Part shown: piece by piece, positions 1-10,364 of the stretch | How positions within the stretch are numbered: the stretch's first letter is position 1 | Layout: each line of letters starts with the position of its first letter | Assembly: GCF_037392515.1 (NCBI RefSeq) | Contig: NC_090283.1 | Location: forward strand, 24,878,249 to 24,942,248 | Reading direction: 5' to 3' | DNA length: 64,000 nucleotides | From: Haliotis asinina | Taxonomy: Eukaryota > Mollusca > Gastropoda > Lepetellida > Haliotidae | The notes under the pieces: generated by a model | What the model saw: only the letters and a program-made list of their open reading frames with translations | The model's database searches: none | What the model was told of the DNA's origin: nothing | Program-made: the position numbers and the translations under genes

Positions 1-582
1 TTATCATAACATTGTTCATAAAATGATAGGCGTTATGTTCCCAGAGTTATGAATAAATGCATACCCTAGACTTTAATAGACAGAGACCTCTGACAACTGT
101 TTTCTGATGTTGCCATTCTGTTTATCAACAACGTCAGTGACGACCCAATGAAACACGGTATTGCATTTGCTTGACCATCATCACATAAATATTAGACGTG
201 ACTGGCATTGACAGTTTGCCTATTTTTTTTCATTTGAGAGTTGCTATGAACAGCTGGTCAAGTAACATGATATTCCGTAAGTTGTTACAAGTACAAGCAG
301 AACGCTTTACTTCTGTAGTCTGTTTGAAGTGAAAACGTACCTATGAATTACACTTTGAACAAAATCGTAAACCAAACAAAGTGAATTTAAGATTGCTAAT
401 CCTCATAATGATTTTTGTTAAAAACCACAGAATAAAATTATGAGATTTAAATGTTCAATTGGCAAGGTAAAATTATGAATATTCGCAATCTTAATTTCAT
501 TTTATTGGATTACATTTTTATTTAAAGTGAAATTCATCGGTACGTTTTCACTGCAAACAGATTATAGGGCATGCCGTAAATA
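1..582. other. no recognisable gene
   Basis: AT-rich DNA with no open frame, splice-flanked exon or repeat that I can name. Confidence 0.5.
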
Positions 583-857
583 GAGGTAGATCTGAGTGAG
601 TGAGTTTAGTTTTACACCACACTCAGCAATATTCCAGGTATATGGCAGCAGTCTGTAAATAATTGAGTCTGTACCAGACAATCCAGTGATCGACAACATG
701 GGCATCGATCTACGCTATTGGGAACCGATGACATGTGTCAACAAAATCAGTGAGTCTGACCACCCGATCCCGTTAGTCGCCTCTTACGACAAGCACAGTC
801 GCCTTTTATGGCAAGACTATTCTACCCCGGGTCCTTCACGGGTCGAGGTAGATCTGA
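583..857 (-). mobile_element. Near-complete abalone-type SINE (family 1) with 13-bp target duplication
   Basis: The body is 596-844. On the plus strand it starts with the GTGAGTGAG tail and TTTAGTTTTAC block, so the element points to the minus strand. It ends in CTTCACGGGTC. The core holds GTCGCCTCTTACGACAAGC, a block of the type conserved between distant SINE superfamilies. Perfect direct repeats GAGGTAGATCTGA (583-595 and 845-857) flank it, which suggests a fairly recent insertion into the local 95-bp repeat. Confidence 0.85.
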
Positions 858-1045
858 ACTTGTGTTGTAAGAGGGCATTTTTGTCAGATTAATTAAAGTG
901 ATAAGACCTGAAAGCTCTCGGATGTGCATGTAAATAAAGGTAGATCTGAACTTGTGTTGTAGGAAGACATCTATTGTCCAATTTATTACAGTGACAAGAC
1001 CTGAAAGTTCTCGGATGTGTATGTAAATAAAGGTAGACCTGAAGT
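843..1045. repeat. Tandem ~95-bp repeat, about two copies
   Basis: Two diverged units each begin GGTAGATCTGAACTTGTG and contain GACAAGACCTGAAAG or a variant. The unit also continues left of the SINE at 583, so the SINE landed inside this array. Confidence 0.8.
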
Positions 1046-1124
1046 TTTGACAAGACAGTGACAAGAAGATATCTCGGATGTTGAAAGTGGGGAAATAACA
1101 ACGGGAATATGCAAGTAAACATTG

Positions 1125-1505
1125 TTTTCAGTCACAATGTCAATTTGATGAATCAATCATGGACAGATAGATTTAATCAGCCATAATGTCAAAATGAACA
1201 AACATGAATTTATTTTAAAATAATAACAATCGCAACAAATATGTATGTCAAGCTGGAGAGTTACAGATTTAATCTACCATAATGAGTAATCATGGATGTA
1301 TTCAAATGATGTCAAAGTGAACAATCACGGATTTATTAAACCATAATGTCAAACTCAGCAATCATGGATTTAATCTGCCATAACATGAAACTGAATAATC
1401 GTGGATTTAATCAGTGTTAATATCAAACTGAACAATCGTGGATTTAATCAGTGTTAATGTCAAACTGAACAAGCATGGATTTTGTCTGTCATAATGTTAA
1501 ACTCA
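1125..1505. repeat. Diverged ~40-bp tandem repeat
   Basis: About nine degenerate units vary around ATCATGGATTTAATC followed by CCATAATGTCAAACTGAAC. Confidence 0.7.
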
Positions 1506-1649
1506 GCGTAAGTATATATTTTCAGCTTCAGTCGGATGTGAACATAGTCGACAAATATCCGTTAGAAAACCTTTTCCCCATCGCTATATATGTAATCTCA
1601 TCGATAAGACAGACCCAGGAAAAAGATATGAAACTCCAGTTCATCATGG

Positions 1650-1915
1650 TTGGATGGATGGTTTATTGCTTACTGTCGCACTCAGCAATATTACTGCTAC
1701 ATGGCAATCCAGTGATCAGCAGCATGAGCATTGATCTACGCAAGACCACATACAACACGTCCTATAATGGAGTCATTTGAGCATATAGACATTTTCAAAA
1801 GTCTTGGAACTGATCTCCAGCAATCCATGCTTGTAGTAGGCAATTAACGTCAGGATGTGGCCAGGCTCGCTGACGTGACACAAGTCATCGTATCCCAAAT
1901 GAGAAGTTGATGTAA
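1650..1915. mobile_element. Fragments of SINE family 1
   Basis: 1680-1745 carries the antisense blocks CACTCAGCAATATT and AGCATGAGCATTGATCTACG. 1800-1910 carries sense-strand core remnants in the opposite sense. Both are eroded. Confidence 0.55.
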
Positions 1916-2107
1916 GTCACTAGATATTGTGGCACAAACATTTAATTAGAGGCAGCCGTCATATGGCTGGAAAATTGCAGTAGTGCGGCTTTTAGCAAAC
2001 AGTCCATTTTACAAATAAACATTACCATGCTATGAAAACGTATGCGATTTTTGAGAGAAAGAGTTTCTAGTTTACATGACAGGAGCTTCAGTATATGCAA
2101 AAGACCA

Positions 2108-2230
2108 GGGACTCCTTTCACAAATCACTAAGGTGATTCCAAGTCACTAAGGTAACCTTAGTAAAATGTTAAAGAATGGGAGTTAAGGTTAAACTTAGTT
2201 AAGGGTGCTTCGTAAAAGGAGCCCCAGGTG
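2108..2230. mobile_element. Fold-back MITE
   Basis: The left end GGACTCCTTTCACAAA pairs with the right end TTCGTAAAAGGAGCCCC, giving an imperfect hairpin of about 120 bp with no coding capacity. It is a non-autonomous DNA-transposon type by structure. Confidence 0.6.
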
Positions 2231-2252
2231 TGTCCCAAGTCTACTACAATCC

Positions 2253-2408
2253 TGGGCCCCGTTTCACAAAATTCTCGTAATCCTAAGATCTCTTAACTTA
2301 ACTTTTCTCGTAGCATCCGTAGCTCCTGTTTTACAGTATAGGAGGTACAATGGCTACGAGAAAACTTACGAGATTTTGGGCTTACGAGACTTTTTTGAAA
2401 CGGGGCCC
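2253..2408. mobile_element. Fold-back MITE, copy 1 of a tandem pair
   Basis: The termini are GGGCCCCGTTTCAC and GAAACGGGGCCC in inverted orientation. The interior continues the palindrome (TCTCGTAA.../...TTACGAGA), with a central GGAGGTACAA loop region. The whole unit folds into one long hairpin. Confidence 0.8.
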
Positions 2409-2562
2409 TGGGCCCCGTTTCACAAGACTCTCGTAAGTCTAAGGTCTCGTAACTTTTCCCGTAGCCTTTGCACCTCCTATGATACAGTATGCCAGGTACA
2501 AATGCTACGAAAAAGTTACGAGACCTTAGGCTTACGAGAGTTTTGCGAAACGGGGCCCTGGA
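2409..2562. mobile_element. Fold-back MITE, copy 2 of a tandem pair
   Basis: This copy has the same 12-bp termini and internal palindrome as the copy ending at 2408. The two abut with almost no spacer, so the GGGCCC ends touch. Confidence 0.8.
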
Positions 2563-2903
2563 CCTTGATCACAAGATATATTCTTCTTTTATAACTTCTA
2601 TGAACAAAATTTAATTTTACAGCATCTGTTTCGAAATTAAATGAAAACTACACTTTCACAAGGGGATGACCTTGATTCCTCACAAATCTTATGCATCATA
2701 ATTATTTTGATTATTATTTAATCAAATACATACACAGTCAATCTGAATAACATACATATCTAATTAAATGATTTCCATTCAGCTTCCGTCCTTACAACTC
2801 ATACAACCAGTCTAAATTCGAATACACCTTTCACGCTATCACATTGGTTCGATCTTCTTCAGTGTGCGATAGACAGTGGTTCTAAACTGTGATTCATGGT
2901 CAG

Positions 2904-3047
2904 TCACAGGACGCTCTTCAGTTCCGCTGCATCCTCTTGTATCCTGGAGTAGCGGATCTTCAGGTGCTGCGTCAGGGGCGTCTTTTCAGTTGCCATCCAC
3001 AACGTCTGCTCCAGGTTGTCCCCGTCACGTCGTATGAGACGTTTTAT
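2904..3047 (-). CDS. Nitrobindin/THAP4-C-terminal-like protein, last exon
   Basis: A phase-0 exon runs from a TTCCAG acceptor to TGA (2904-2906) and encodes 47 residues starting IKRLIRRDGDNLEQTLWMAT. It holds the family block TPLTQHLKIRY. In human THAP4 the matching TQHL histidine is the proximal haem ligand, and it is kept here. A short tail, IQEDAAELKSVL, ends the protein. The domain family is a haem-binding ten-stranded barrel that acts on peroxynitrite; that role is family knowledge, not shown here. The exon joins in frame to 4962-5065. Confidence 0.85.
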   Translation of the reverse strand: MKRLIRRDGDNLEQTLWMATEKTPLTQHLKIRYSRIQEDAAELKSVL

Positions 3048-3155
3048 CTGGAACAAACATTACAGCTGCTGGTAATTCACATTCACTGCTTCTACCACAA
3101 CCTCAGCCACCTCCACAGCCACCTCCACGACGACGATCACTACGCCTATCAGCAT

Positions 3156-3239
<84 letters not shown>

Positions 3240-3772
3240 CGCCACTACTACTACTACTGCTCCCCTTCTTCCTCTTTCTCCTCCTCCTCCTCCTCCAACT
3301 ACTACTACTACTACTACTATCACCACCACCACCACTACCACCACCGCCACTACTACTACTACTGCTGCTGCTCCCCTTCTTCCTCTTTCTCCTCCTCCTC
3401 CTCCTCCTACTACTACTATCACCACCACCACCACTACCACCACCGCCACTACTACTACTACTGCTGCTGCTCCCCTTCTTCCTCTTTCTCCTCCTCCTCC
3501 TCCTCCTCCTACTACTACTACTACTACTACTACTATCACCACCACCACCACTACCACCACCGCCACTACTACTACTGCTGCTGCTCCCCTTCTTCCTCTT
3601 TCTCCTCCTCCTCCTCCTCCAACTACTACTACTACTACTACTACTACTATCACCACCACCACCACTACCACCACCGCCACTACTACTACTGCTGCTGCTC
3701 CCCTTCTTCCTCTTTCTCCTCCTCCTCCTCCTCCTACTACTACTATCACCAACACTGCCACTACCACCACTG

Positions 3773-3811
<39 letters not shown>

Positions 3812-4093
3812 CTGCTGCTGCTGCTGCTGCTACTACTACTACTACTACTATCACCACCACCACTACTACCACCACCGCCACTACTACTACTACTGCTGCT
3901 GCTCCCCTTCTTCCTCTTTCTCCTCCTCCTCCTCCTCCTCCTACTACTACTATCACCACCACCACCACCACTACCCCGATCGCCACTACTACTACTACTA
4001 CTACTACTACTATCACCACCACCACCACTACCACCACTGCCACTACTACTACTACTACTACTACTATCACCACCACCACCACTACCACTACTA

Positions 4094-4131
<38 letters not shown>

Positions 4132-4282
4132 ACTACTACTACTACTACTACTATCACCACCACCACTACTACCACAACCGCCACTACTACTACTACTGCT
4201 GCTGCTCCCCTTCTTCCTCTTTCTCCTCCTCCTCCTACTACTACTACTACTATCACCACCACCACCACCACTACCCCGATCG

Positions 4283-4327
<45 letters not shown>

Positions 4328-4961
4328 TCACCACCACCACCACTACCACCGCTGCCACTACTACTACTACTGCTGCTGCTCCCCTTCTTCCTCTTTCTCC
4401 TCCTCCTCCTCCTACTACTACTATCACCACCACTGCCACTACCACCACTGCCACTACTACTACTACTACTACTACTACTATCACCACCACCGCCACTACT
4501 ACTACTACTGCTGCTGCTACTCCCCTTCTTCCTCTTTCTCCTCCTCCTCCTCCTACTACTACTATCACCACCACCACCACTACCACCACCGCCACTACTA
4601 CTACTACTACTACTACTACTATCACCACCCCCACCACTACCACCACCGCCACTACTACAACTACTACTACTGCTCCCCTTCTTCCTCTTTCTCCTCCTCC
4701 TCCTACTACTATTACCACTTATTAATATAAATAAATTATTACATTTAAACATGAATTATTTTTATTAACGAGTTATTAATTTCATAAATGAATTATTATT
4801 CATAAGGAGCCTCTACAATGCACGTCATCCAGGGCATGTCATTTTGTCTCGGACCTGGAAAATATGCTGGAAATGACTTCGCTTTGAAAAGGCACTGTCT
4901 TGGTCAGGATAACATTTGTATCACAAGAACCCATTTACGTCAGGTCGCCCTCACTTCTCAC
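3048..4961 (-). other. Last intron of the nitrobindin-like gene
   Basis: The intron runs from donor GTGAGAAG (downstream of 4962) to acceptor TTCCAG. About 80 percent of it is the trinucleotide array at 3137-4716. No other feature was seen. Confidence 0.75.
3137..4716. repeat. 1.6-kb composite trinucleotide array with higher-order unit
   Basis: Blocks of (TAC)n, (CAC)n, (CTG)n and (TCC)n alternate in a recurrent order. A fixed core CCCCTTCTTCCTCTTTCTCC recurs ten times, spaced roughly 100-300 bp apart. Because everything is a multiple of three and stop-free, both strands show ORFs of 550-613 codons that are almost only Tyr/His/Ser/Cys or Val/Gly/Ala/Ser. I treat those as artefacts. Confidence 0.95.
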
Positions 4962-5065
4962 CTTTGTTGCTGGTGTCAACCGGAAGAAGCTCATGCCCAC
5001 TATCATTCGAGACTCCACATTCAGCTCTTCACCTTTTAGCTCCCCTTCTTCAAGCTCACTGAAAC
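4962..5065 (-). CDS. Nitrobindin/THAP4-C-terminal-like protein, exon with EEGELKG
   Basis: The exon runs from acceptor AAATGCAG to donor AAG|GTGAGA. It encodes a Gly completed from the previous exon, then FSELEEGELKGEELNVESRM and IVGMSFFRLTPATK. It aligns with the human THAP4 segment VVEVEEGEVNGQEL through the following strands. Its length (2 + 34 codons) fits phase 1 in and phase 0 out, matching both neighbours exactly. Confidence 0.85.
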
Positions 5066-5877
5066 CTGCATTTGCATGCATTCGTAACTACCCGTGTCAT
5101 TCCGACAAGCCGGATGGCGTCTCATACTCTTCTTGTGGTATACGACTAAGCCCTGTCCGGGCATGGAGATGAAAACAGTCTACACATGCGTATGGTCCAG
5201 CACTGCGTGCATTACCAAGGAAAGATAACTCTGAATTTCCAAACATGGCTACTCCTTGAATATCCTATATCCCGCAAAACAGCAATACAGTAATTCCCTT
5301 TGTTAACATGTTTCAGGGTAGAAAGTTCTTGATCCTTTTGCTCAAAGTTTATCTTTAAATTGTGATTTATATAGTTGAGCGAAGTTTTAAAGATCGATGG
5401 TGCCGCCATTTTCATGCTTAGAAATTCGTTTCACTAAGCGCGATTTGATTGATCGCTTACGACTGGGGTAAGAGAAAGAGGCGCATAGTTACGAACGGAT
5501 TTGCAGGATGTGTCTAATGTTCACAGCAAATATAAATAGAGTTTTGTGCTCAATTTCTTGCTGTCGACAAAATAGTATTGGTATTTGAAATGGAAGATAA
5601 ACCAATTGCTTAAACAATAAATTTGTCAAGTTTTCAAATAGAAGACATAAACATGAACGCGTATACGTACTTATATGAGATTTCTTTTTGTCGAATCTAT
5701 ATTGTCGACATTGGTATATTGGTATTGAATATGTGTTGTTGTTGCAGTACAGTCGACGGATGAATAATATTACTGAAAGATTGCTGATAGAATGATGACA
5801 GAGTAACAGTTTTGAAGACGGGTGATGTATGACACTGCCGAAGAACGCTAATGGGTATAGTATTGCTGAAGAGATGT

Positions 5878-5922
5878 AGTGAGTGAGTGAGTTTAGTTTT
5901 ACGCCGCAGACGGAGATAGAGT
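5878..5922 (-). mobile_element. SINE tail fragment
   Basis: Only the (GTGA)n tail and TTTAGTTTTACGCCGC remain. Confidence 0.6.
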
Positions 5923-5982
5923 CGAACACAGAATGCTGTCTTAAAAGGACGTTTCCGGTTGACTGAACAATGTTTCAGTTAA

Positions 5983-6222
5983 AGTGAGTGAGTTTAGTTT
6001 TACGCTGCACTCAGCAATATTACCGCTGTGTGGCGGCGGTCGGTAAATAAGTCTGGACCAGACAATCCTGTGATCAACAGAATGATCATTGATCTCCGCT
6101 ATTGGGATACGATGACATGAGTCAGCCAAATCAGCGAACTTGACCAGCGATCCTGTTACTCGACTCTCACGACAAGTATGGGTCACTGAAGGTAAATTCT
6201 AACCCGGATCTTCACGGGTTTC
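5983..6222 (-). mobile_element. SINE family 1, nearly full
   Basis: Reads from GTGAGTGAGTTTAGTTTTAC through CACTCAGCAATATTACC to CTTCACGGGTT. It is more diverged than the copy at 596. Confidence 0.8.
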
Positions 6223-6386
6223 AGTATAATATTGTTTAATAAGAGGGAATTAGACGCGGCGTTGTTTCAAACATGGCAACGACGAAATGATAGATTCGAA
6301 CCTATTGACAAAAGATACTGACACACGCTACCCCAATAACACATTGGATTAGCAAAGACAGGAACCCGGGTGTGAAGAGGTGTTAC

Positions 6387-6496
6387 CTATATTCGTTGCA
6401 ATAGTGATAGCGACGTGGTTTGTGTCCGACTGCCGTCGAATAAAACCTGATTCTCCATGCAAAGGTTTCTTCGTCACAGCGTCCCAGGAACGTGTT
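6387..6496 (-). CDS. Nitrobindin/THAP4-C-terminal-like protein, exon with PLHGESGFIR
   Basis: The exon runs from acceptor CATTCAACAG to donor ATATAG|GTAACA (phase 2 in, phase 1 out, 110 nt). It encodes TRSWDAVTKKPLHGESGFIR then RQSDTNHVAITIATNI. It matches the family stretch seen in human THAP4 as DTRKPMHRECGFIRLKPDTN, with the KP-x-H-x-E-x-GFIR pattern intact. Confidence 0.85.
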
Positions 6497-7061
6497 CTGT
6501 TGAATGGAATTTCAAATTAAGAAAAATATATGTCGAAGATTTATAGCATGAAACGTCAGCGATACCGAACGCAGTTCTTATCCTAAATAGAAGTTCATAT
6601 CGCATAAGCTAAGATCAGAGTTAGAATTGGGTTATATGTTTGTTTATTGTTTAATGTCGTACTGATCAATATTACATCGATATTACAGCTGTGTGGGTGA
6701 GTGAGTGAGTGAGTTTCTTCGCTACCTACTCTTAGCTGCAGCCTATGACGATAAGGCTTTGAACTGATCTTCAGTGCCCCATGTTTGCCGTAAGAGACGA
6801 CTAACTAGATCGGGTTTTCATATTCTCTGACTTGGCTGACACATGCTATTGGGTTGCAATAGTGCAGATCGGTGTTCATGCGGTTCGTCACTGGAACCAT
6901 TTAGACTCGATAATTTACAGACGGCCACCGTATAGCGGTAATAGTGCTGAGTGCGGCGCAAAACGAAACTCGTTCACTCTAAACTACAAAGTTTGTTGGT
7001 AGGTGCAACGGGATGTTTCGCATACACATCAGGTTTGCAAGGAACTTAGTTTGGATCTTAC
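6497..7061 (-). other. Intron of the nitrobindin-like gene with a SINE
   Basis: It contains SINE remnants at about 6650-6720 and 6750-6990, and nothing else recognisable. Confidence 0.6.
6750..6990 (+). mobile_element. SINE family 1, sense orientation
   Basis: Core remnants TTGCCGTAAGAGACGACTAA and GCAGATCGGTGTTCATGC lead to GCTGAGTGCGGCGCAAAACG and a degraded ACTC tail. Confidence 0.7.
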
Positions 7062-7217
7062 TGAAAATGTATGTAATGCTGTCCAGTATGGTAGAAATAG
7101 AGCTCCTCGCCATAGTTAAGTCCTTAATGGTGGGAAATATACCGACGCCGTTGTCCCCCCTCCATCTCCCCAACAACCACGCCAACGGCTTAATGTCGTC
7201 GTGAAGAGCAGTCGTAT
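7062..7217 (-). CDS. Nitrobindin/THAP4-C-terminal-like protein, N-terminal barrel exon, one base out of frame
   Basis: The exon runs from acceptor TGGTTTCAG to donor TTTTCA|GTAAGA. It reads DTTALHDDIKPLAWLLGRWR GDNGVGIFPTIKD, which carries the hallmark LLGxWxG...G.FPT of nitrobindins. The following strand YGEELYFYHTGQHYIHFQ is present but only in the next frame. The exon is 156 nt where the neighbouring phases need 157, so one base is missing near 7112-7118 (GACTTAACTATGG). This could be a real frameshift, an allele, or a homopolymer error in TTT. The first coding exon, which must end in phase 1, was not found upstream, and no THAP zinc finger was seen. Confidence 0.8.
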
Positions 7218-7489
7218 CTGAAACCATTGGATAGTTTGCAATAAGTGTTGCATTCTAGGATTTCGAAGTATACTCGACAGCAAAAGAAACGCAACTCTGG
7301 CTTTTTCGTCGTTTTTAAATTGAAGACATAAACATGAACACTTATTTTTGAGAGATATCATTTTTTTCTCTCGAAATCTGCGGGTTTTTTTGCTGTTTAG
7401 TATATTGCGGAGCATACTGCTACATCGACGATCTTGTGATCAAAATGGCCGCTGACTATGGTTATTTACTATCAAAGTACCCTTCAAGG

Positions 7490-7612
7490 ATGAGAGAGTA
7501 AATGAGTTTAGTTCTATGTCTCTTTAAGCAGTATTCCAGCAATGTCATGGCGGGGGACACAGGAAATGGGCTTCACTTCTGTGATCTGGCGCTGGTTGTG
7601 ACACAGAATGAG
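7490..7612 (-). mobile_element. tRNA-headed SINE (family 2), fragment
   Basis: The antisense blocks CAGTATTCCAGCAATGTCA and GGGGGACACAGGAAATGGGC match the body of the family-2 copies elsewhere in the window. Confidence 0.65.
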
Positions 7613-7625
7613 AAATTGTACCTTT

Positions 7626-7654
7626 AACAAACAAACAAACAAACAAACAAACAA
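7626..7654. repeat. (CAAA)n microsatellite
   Basis: About seven CAAA units. Confidence 0.9.
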
Positions 7655-7756
7655 CCGTCCTGAATTTATTATTTCCATTTATCATTTTATTTACATACTT
7701 ATTGCCACTGACATGATATGGTCTTAGAGAAATGTTACACTTCTCAAGCCAGTGAT

Positions 7757-7885
7757 GAGTGAGTGAGTGCAGTTTTACGCTTCATTTAGCCCTGCTCCAC
7801 CAATACCACGGGATCCCAAAGGGAGCAAGAGGGGCATCAGGAATGGACTTCACACATTTTAGTCATGTGCGGACACAAGCGCACA
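7757..7885 (-). mobile_element. tRNA-headed SINE (family 2), fragment
   Basis: It starts with GTGAGTGAGTGCAGTTTTAC and continues with degraded family-2 body (AATGGACTTCACACATTTTA). Confidence 0.6.
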
Positions 7886-8892
7886 GTAACTTTCAGTGTG
7901 ATGGGTCATATAAAAATTGTCGATAATGTTTGTGTGTTCACAGATTAACTTAGTCGGTCTAAGGGAGGCAACTCGCTGCAAAACCCAGCTATTGCACCAC
8001 AGCTTAATATTATCCATTGTGTGCTCTTATCCCCCTACTATCCGTGTCCTGCCATGTTTAAAAGATACACCGTATTACAGCTAGAGATAAATGCGTAGTA
8101 AAATCATTACCTGTAGCACATACAACCCCAAATACCTCAACACAATGGTAACCGCGAAGGCAATATAACCGTCTGTCCCACATTATACATTATAAGATAT
8201 TCATAACTAAACCAGATGCAGGTACATTGATACGTCATCGCAAACATATTTATGAAGCCTCAGCGTCATTATTAAACCAAACCACGCAGCGAAGCGATCT
8301 GTGTGTGGAGCACCCGATATGTGTCGTATGCACACACGTCCAACTTCAACTACTCTCGTACAGGTCTGTCGATAAAGTGTCCCTACATCGTTGTGCAATC
8401 ACCACATGAAACAAGAAATTCAGGTTTTTACCTGTCATTTTACAGACAAAACGGCAGTGTGTCCATACGGTGACCAGTCGAGGGGCAAGGAATTCGACAG
8501 CCGAGATAGCGAGCATGAGTCTCACTGGCCATGGGTCGAACCACTAGGTCAAGGTCGTTAGAAGTCTGCAGAAATGTCAATATGTGAGACTGGTGACCTC
8601 AACGTTGTTTATCCGAGAACATATTCGCCTGTCCACACGGCGTTTTCACAAACGAATCGTGTTGTTGGTATATATGTGAGTTGTGTAGGTACCGAGACGT
8701 GTTTGCACAATGGTACACCCGCTACACGTCACCGCATCCAGATGTCAGTTTAAACATGGTCCCGTGAAGGGCGAATGATTTACCCACTACGTTACCCCAC
8801 CGCTCTTCAAAGTATTATGAGATAAGGTGTGACCACAGGCACCTTCAACAACAAAACAAAACATACACTTACATAAGAGTCACAGTGAGTTT

Positions 8893-8975
8893 ACTGAGTG
8901 AGTGAGTGAGTTTGGTTTTACGCCGCATTTAGCAATATTCCAGCGATATCAGCAGTATTGTGACGTGACAAATTT
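8893..8975 (-). mobile_element. SINE 3' end fragment
   Basis: GAGTGAGTGAGTTTGGTTTT then ACGCCGCATTTAGCAATATTC: tail and 3' end only. Confidence 0.65.
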
Positions 8976-9023
8976 TACATAAGACCTAATATGGCAGATG
9001 ATGTATAAAACTAGCTTTTGAGT

Positions 9024-9085
9024 GAATGAGTGAGTGAGTTTGTTTTTACGCCGTTTTAGCAACATTTTAGCAACATCATGTCAGG
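9024..9085 (-). mobile_element. SINE 3' end fragment
   Basis: Tail GAATGAGTGAGTGAGTTTG plus ACGCCGTTTTAGCAACA. Confidence 0.6.
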
Positions 9086-9119
9086 GAACTGACCTTAAAT
9101 ATGACTAGTCAGAGCAATA

Positions 9120-9330
9120 TGAGCCTTGAAAAATATGAGTTATGAAACATCTCTAAACCTTGGTATTGTGCACTCATGAGCTATGAAACATCTCTAAACC
9201 TTGGTATTGTGCATTCGTGCGCTGTGGAATATATTTAATTATTTGCATTGTGCATTCATGAGCCATAGAATACATACAATTATTTGCACCTGTATTCATG
9301 AACTGTGAAATATATGCTAAAAAGTCTAGG
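9120..9330. repeat. Diverged ~60-bp tandem repeat
   Basis: Three to four units vary on ATGAGCTATGAAACATCTCT and GTATTGTGCATTCATG. Related units recur at 9660-9860. Confidence 0.65.
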
Positions 9331-9659
9331 CTCACTTAAATCACTGACTATATGTTATGGGTATGTGTATGGTTACATCGAAGCTGAATTTCTCCACCAG
9401 CTTTATGGAACCATCTACAAACCTTATACAAATGAACTACACGAAGATGATGCATCACATTTGCTGAAACGTATGTGCAAATATGATACATGTGAACAGT
9501 TGCATTTTGGTTTAAAGCGTTGTTAAGAATTCGCCAGGTTTCACCGGGTTTCCCTATTTATTGAATAATCTTTTCAATGATACGATTTTTTTCACAATAA
9601 ATCAGTTCATGTGTAAAGAGTTACTCCAAACAGTTTAAAATATTTTGCGAAATTTAATG

Positions 9660-9860
9660 TAGAACAGATAACTATGGACTTTGAAATAATACTTAGCATC
9701 GTATGTGAGCTATTGAATATATGTAATTATATGCATTGGGCTTTGAAATAATAGTTGGCATCGTATGTGAGCTATTGAATAATGAATATCTGCATTGTGC
9801 AATCATGGGCTATGAAATAAATGTACATATGCAACATTGGGCTCTTTGCAATCATCAGCT
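9660..9860. repeat. Second block of the ~60-bp diverged repeat
   Basis: Units share GTATGTGAGCTATTGAATA, TGCATTGGGCTTTGAAATAA and similar phrases with 9120-9330. Confidence 0.6.
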
Positions 9861-10119
9861 ATGAGTCGTGAGACGGGAGTTGTAAAAAGAAGGCCCAGTC
9901 ACCCACTCCTTCAGTGTCCCTTTTTATGTTTGATTGTAGTCAAGATGTGATCTTTGAGATCAATATGCAGTTTCACTAAAGTAACTGAAACATACAACTT
10001 TGTAAACACACATATCTTAGGTGCTTAACATTTTTTCCCTGGGTACCTATTCATATATAACAAAATGTTGGACATATTTTCAGACATTTTCAATTACTTC
10101 TCACCTGAACAGCAAATGG

Positions 10120-10265
10120 CAGCGTGGGAAAAGTAAGTAACATGCAGACTTAGGGAAAAGTAAGTAAGTAGCAGACTTACGGAAAAGTAAGTGAGTTGCA
10201 GACTTAGGGGAAAGTAAGTGAGTTGCAGACTTAGGGAAAAGTAAGTGAGGTGCAGACGTAGGGAA
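10120..10265. repeat. 27-bp tandem repeat, about five units
   Basis: The unit is close to GCAGACTTAGGGAAAAGTAA plus GTGAGTT; late units are better conserved than the first. Confidence 0.8.
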
Positions 10266-10364
10266 ACTCCGGGTTTTATGGAAACTCTACGTCTATGTTT
10301 GAATTTTTCGGTGTACTGATAACGCTACTGACACGATGTGATGTGTCTGTGTCAACTAATCCCC

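Larger units (their letters stand above)
5066..6386 (-). other. Intron of the nitrobindin-like gene
   Basis: The intron holds two SINE family-1 pieces (5878-5922, 5983-6222). The remainder shows no gene or repeat that I can support. Confidence 0.6.
7218..8890. other. Upstream region of the nitrobindin-like gene, no exon found
   Basis: It contains SINE fragments and a (CAAA)n run. No convincing first exon or promoter could be placed. Confidence 0.4.

Noticed and set aside
2889-4730. 613-codon ORF on the plus strand and 549-552-codon ORFs on the minus strand
   Set aside because: Pure trinucleotide repeat without stops in any useful frame; composition is almost only four residues, and the region is an intron of a minus-strand gene.
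4818-5172. Plus-strand ORFs over 4818-5172
   Set aside because: They are antisense to a well-supported minus-strand exon (4962-5065).
8490-8580. A minus-strand MASETHARYLG start as first exon of the nitrobindin-like gene
   Set aside because: No good donor in the required phase, and the segment looks like repeat debris.
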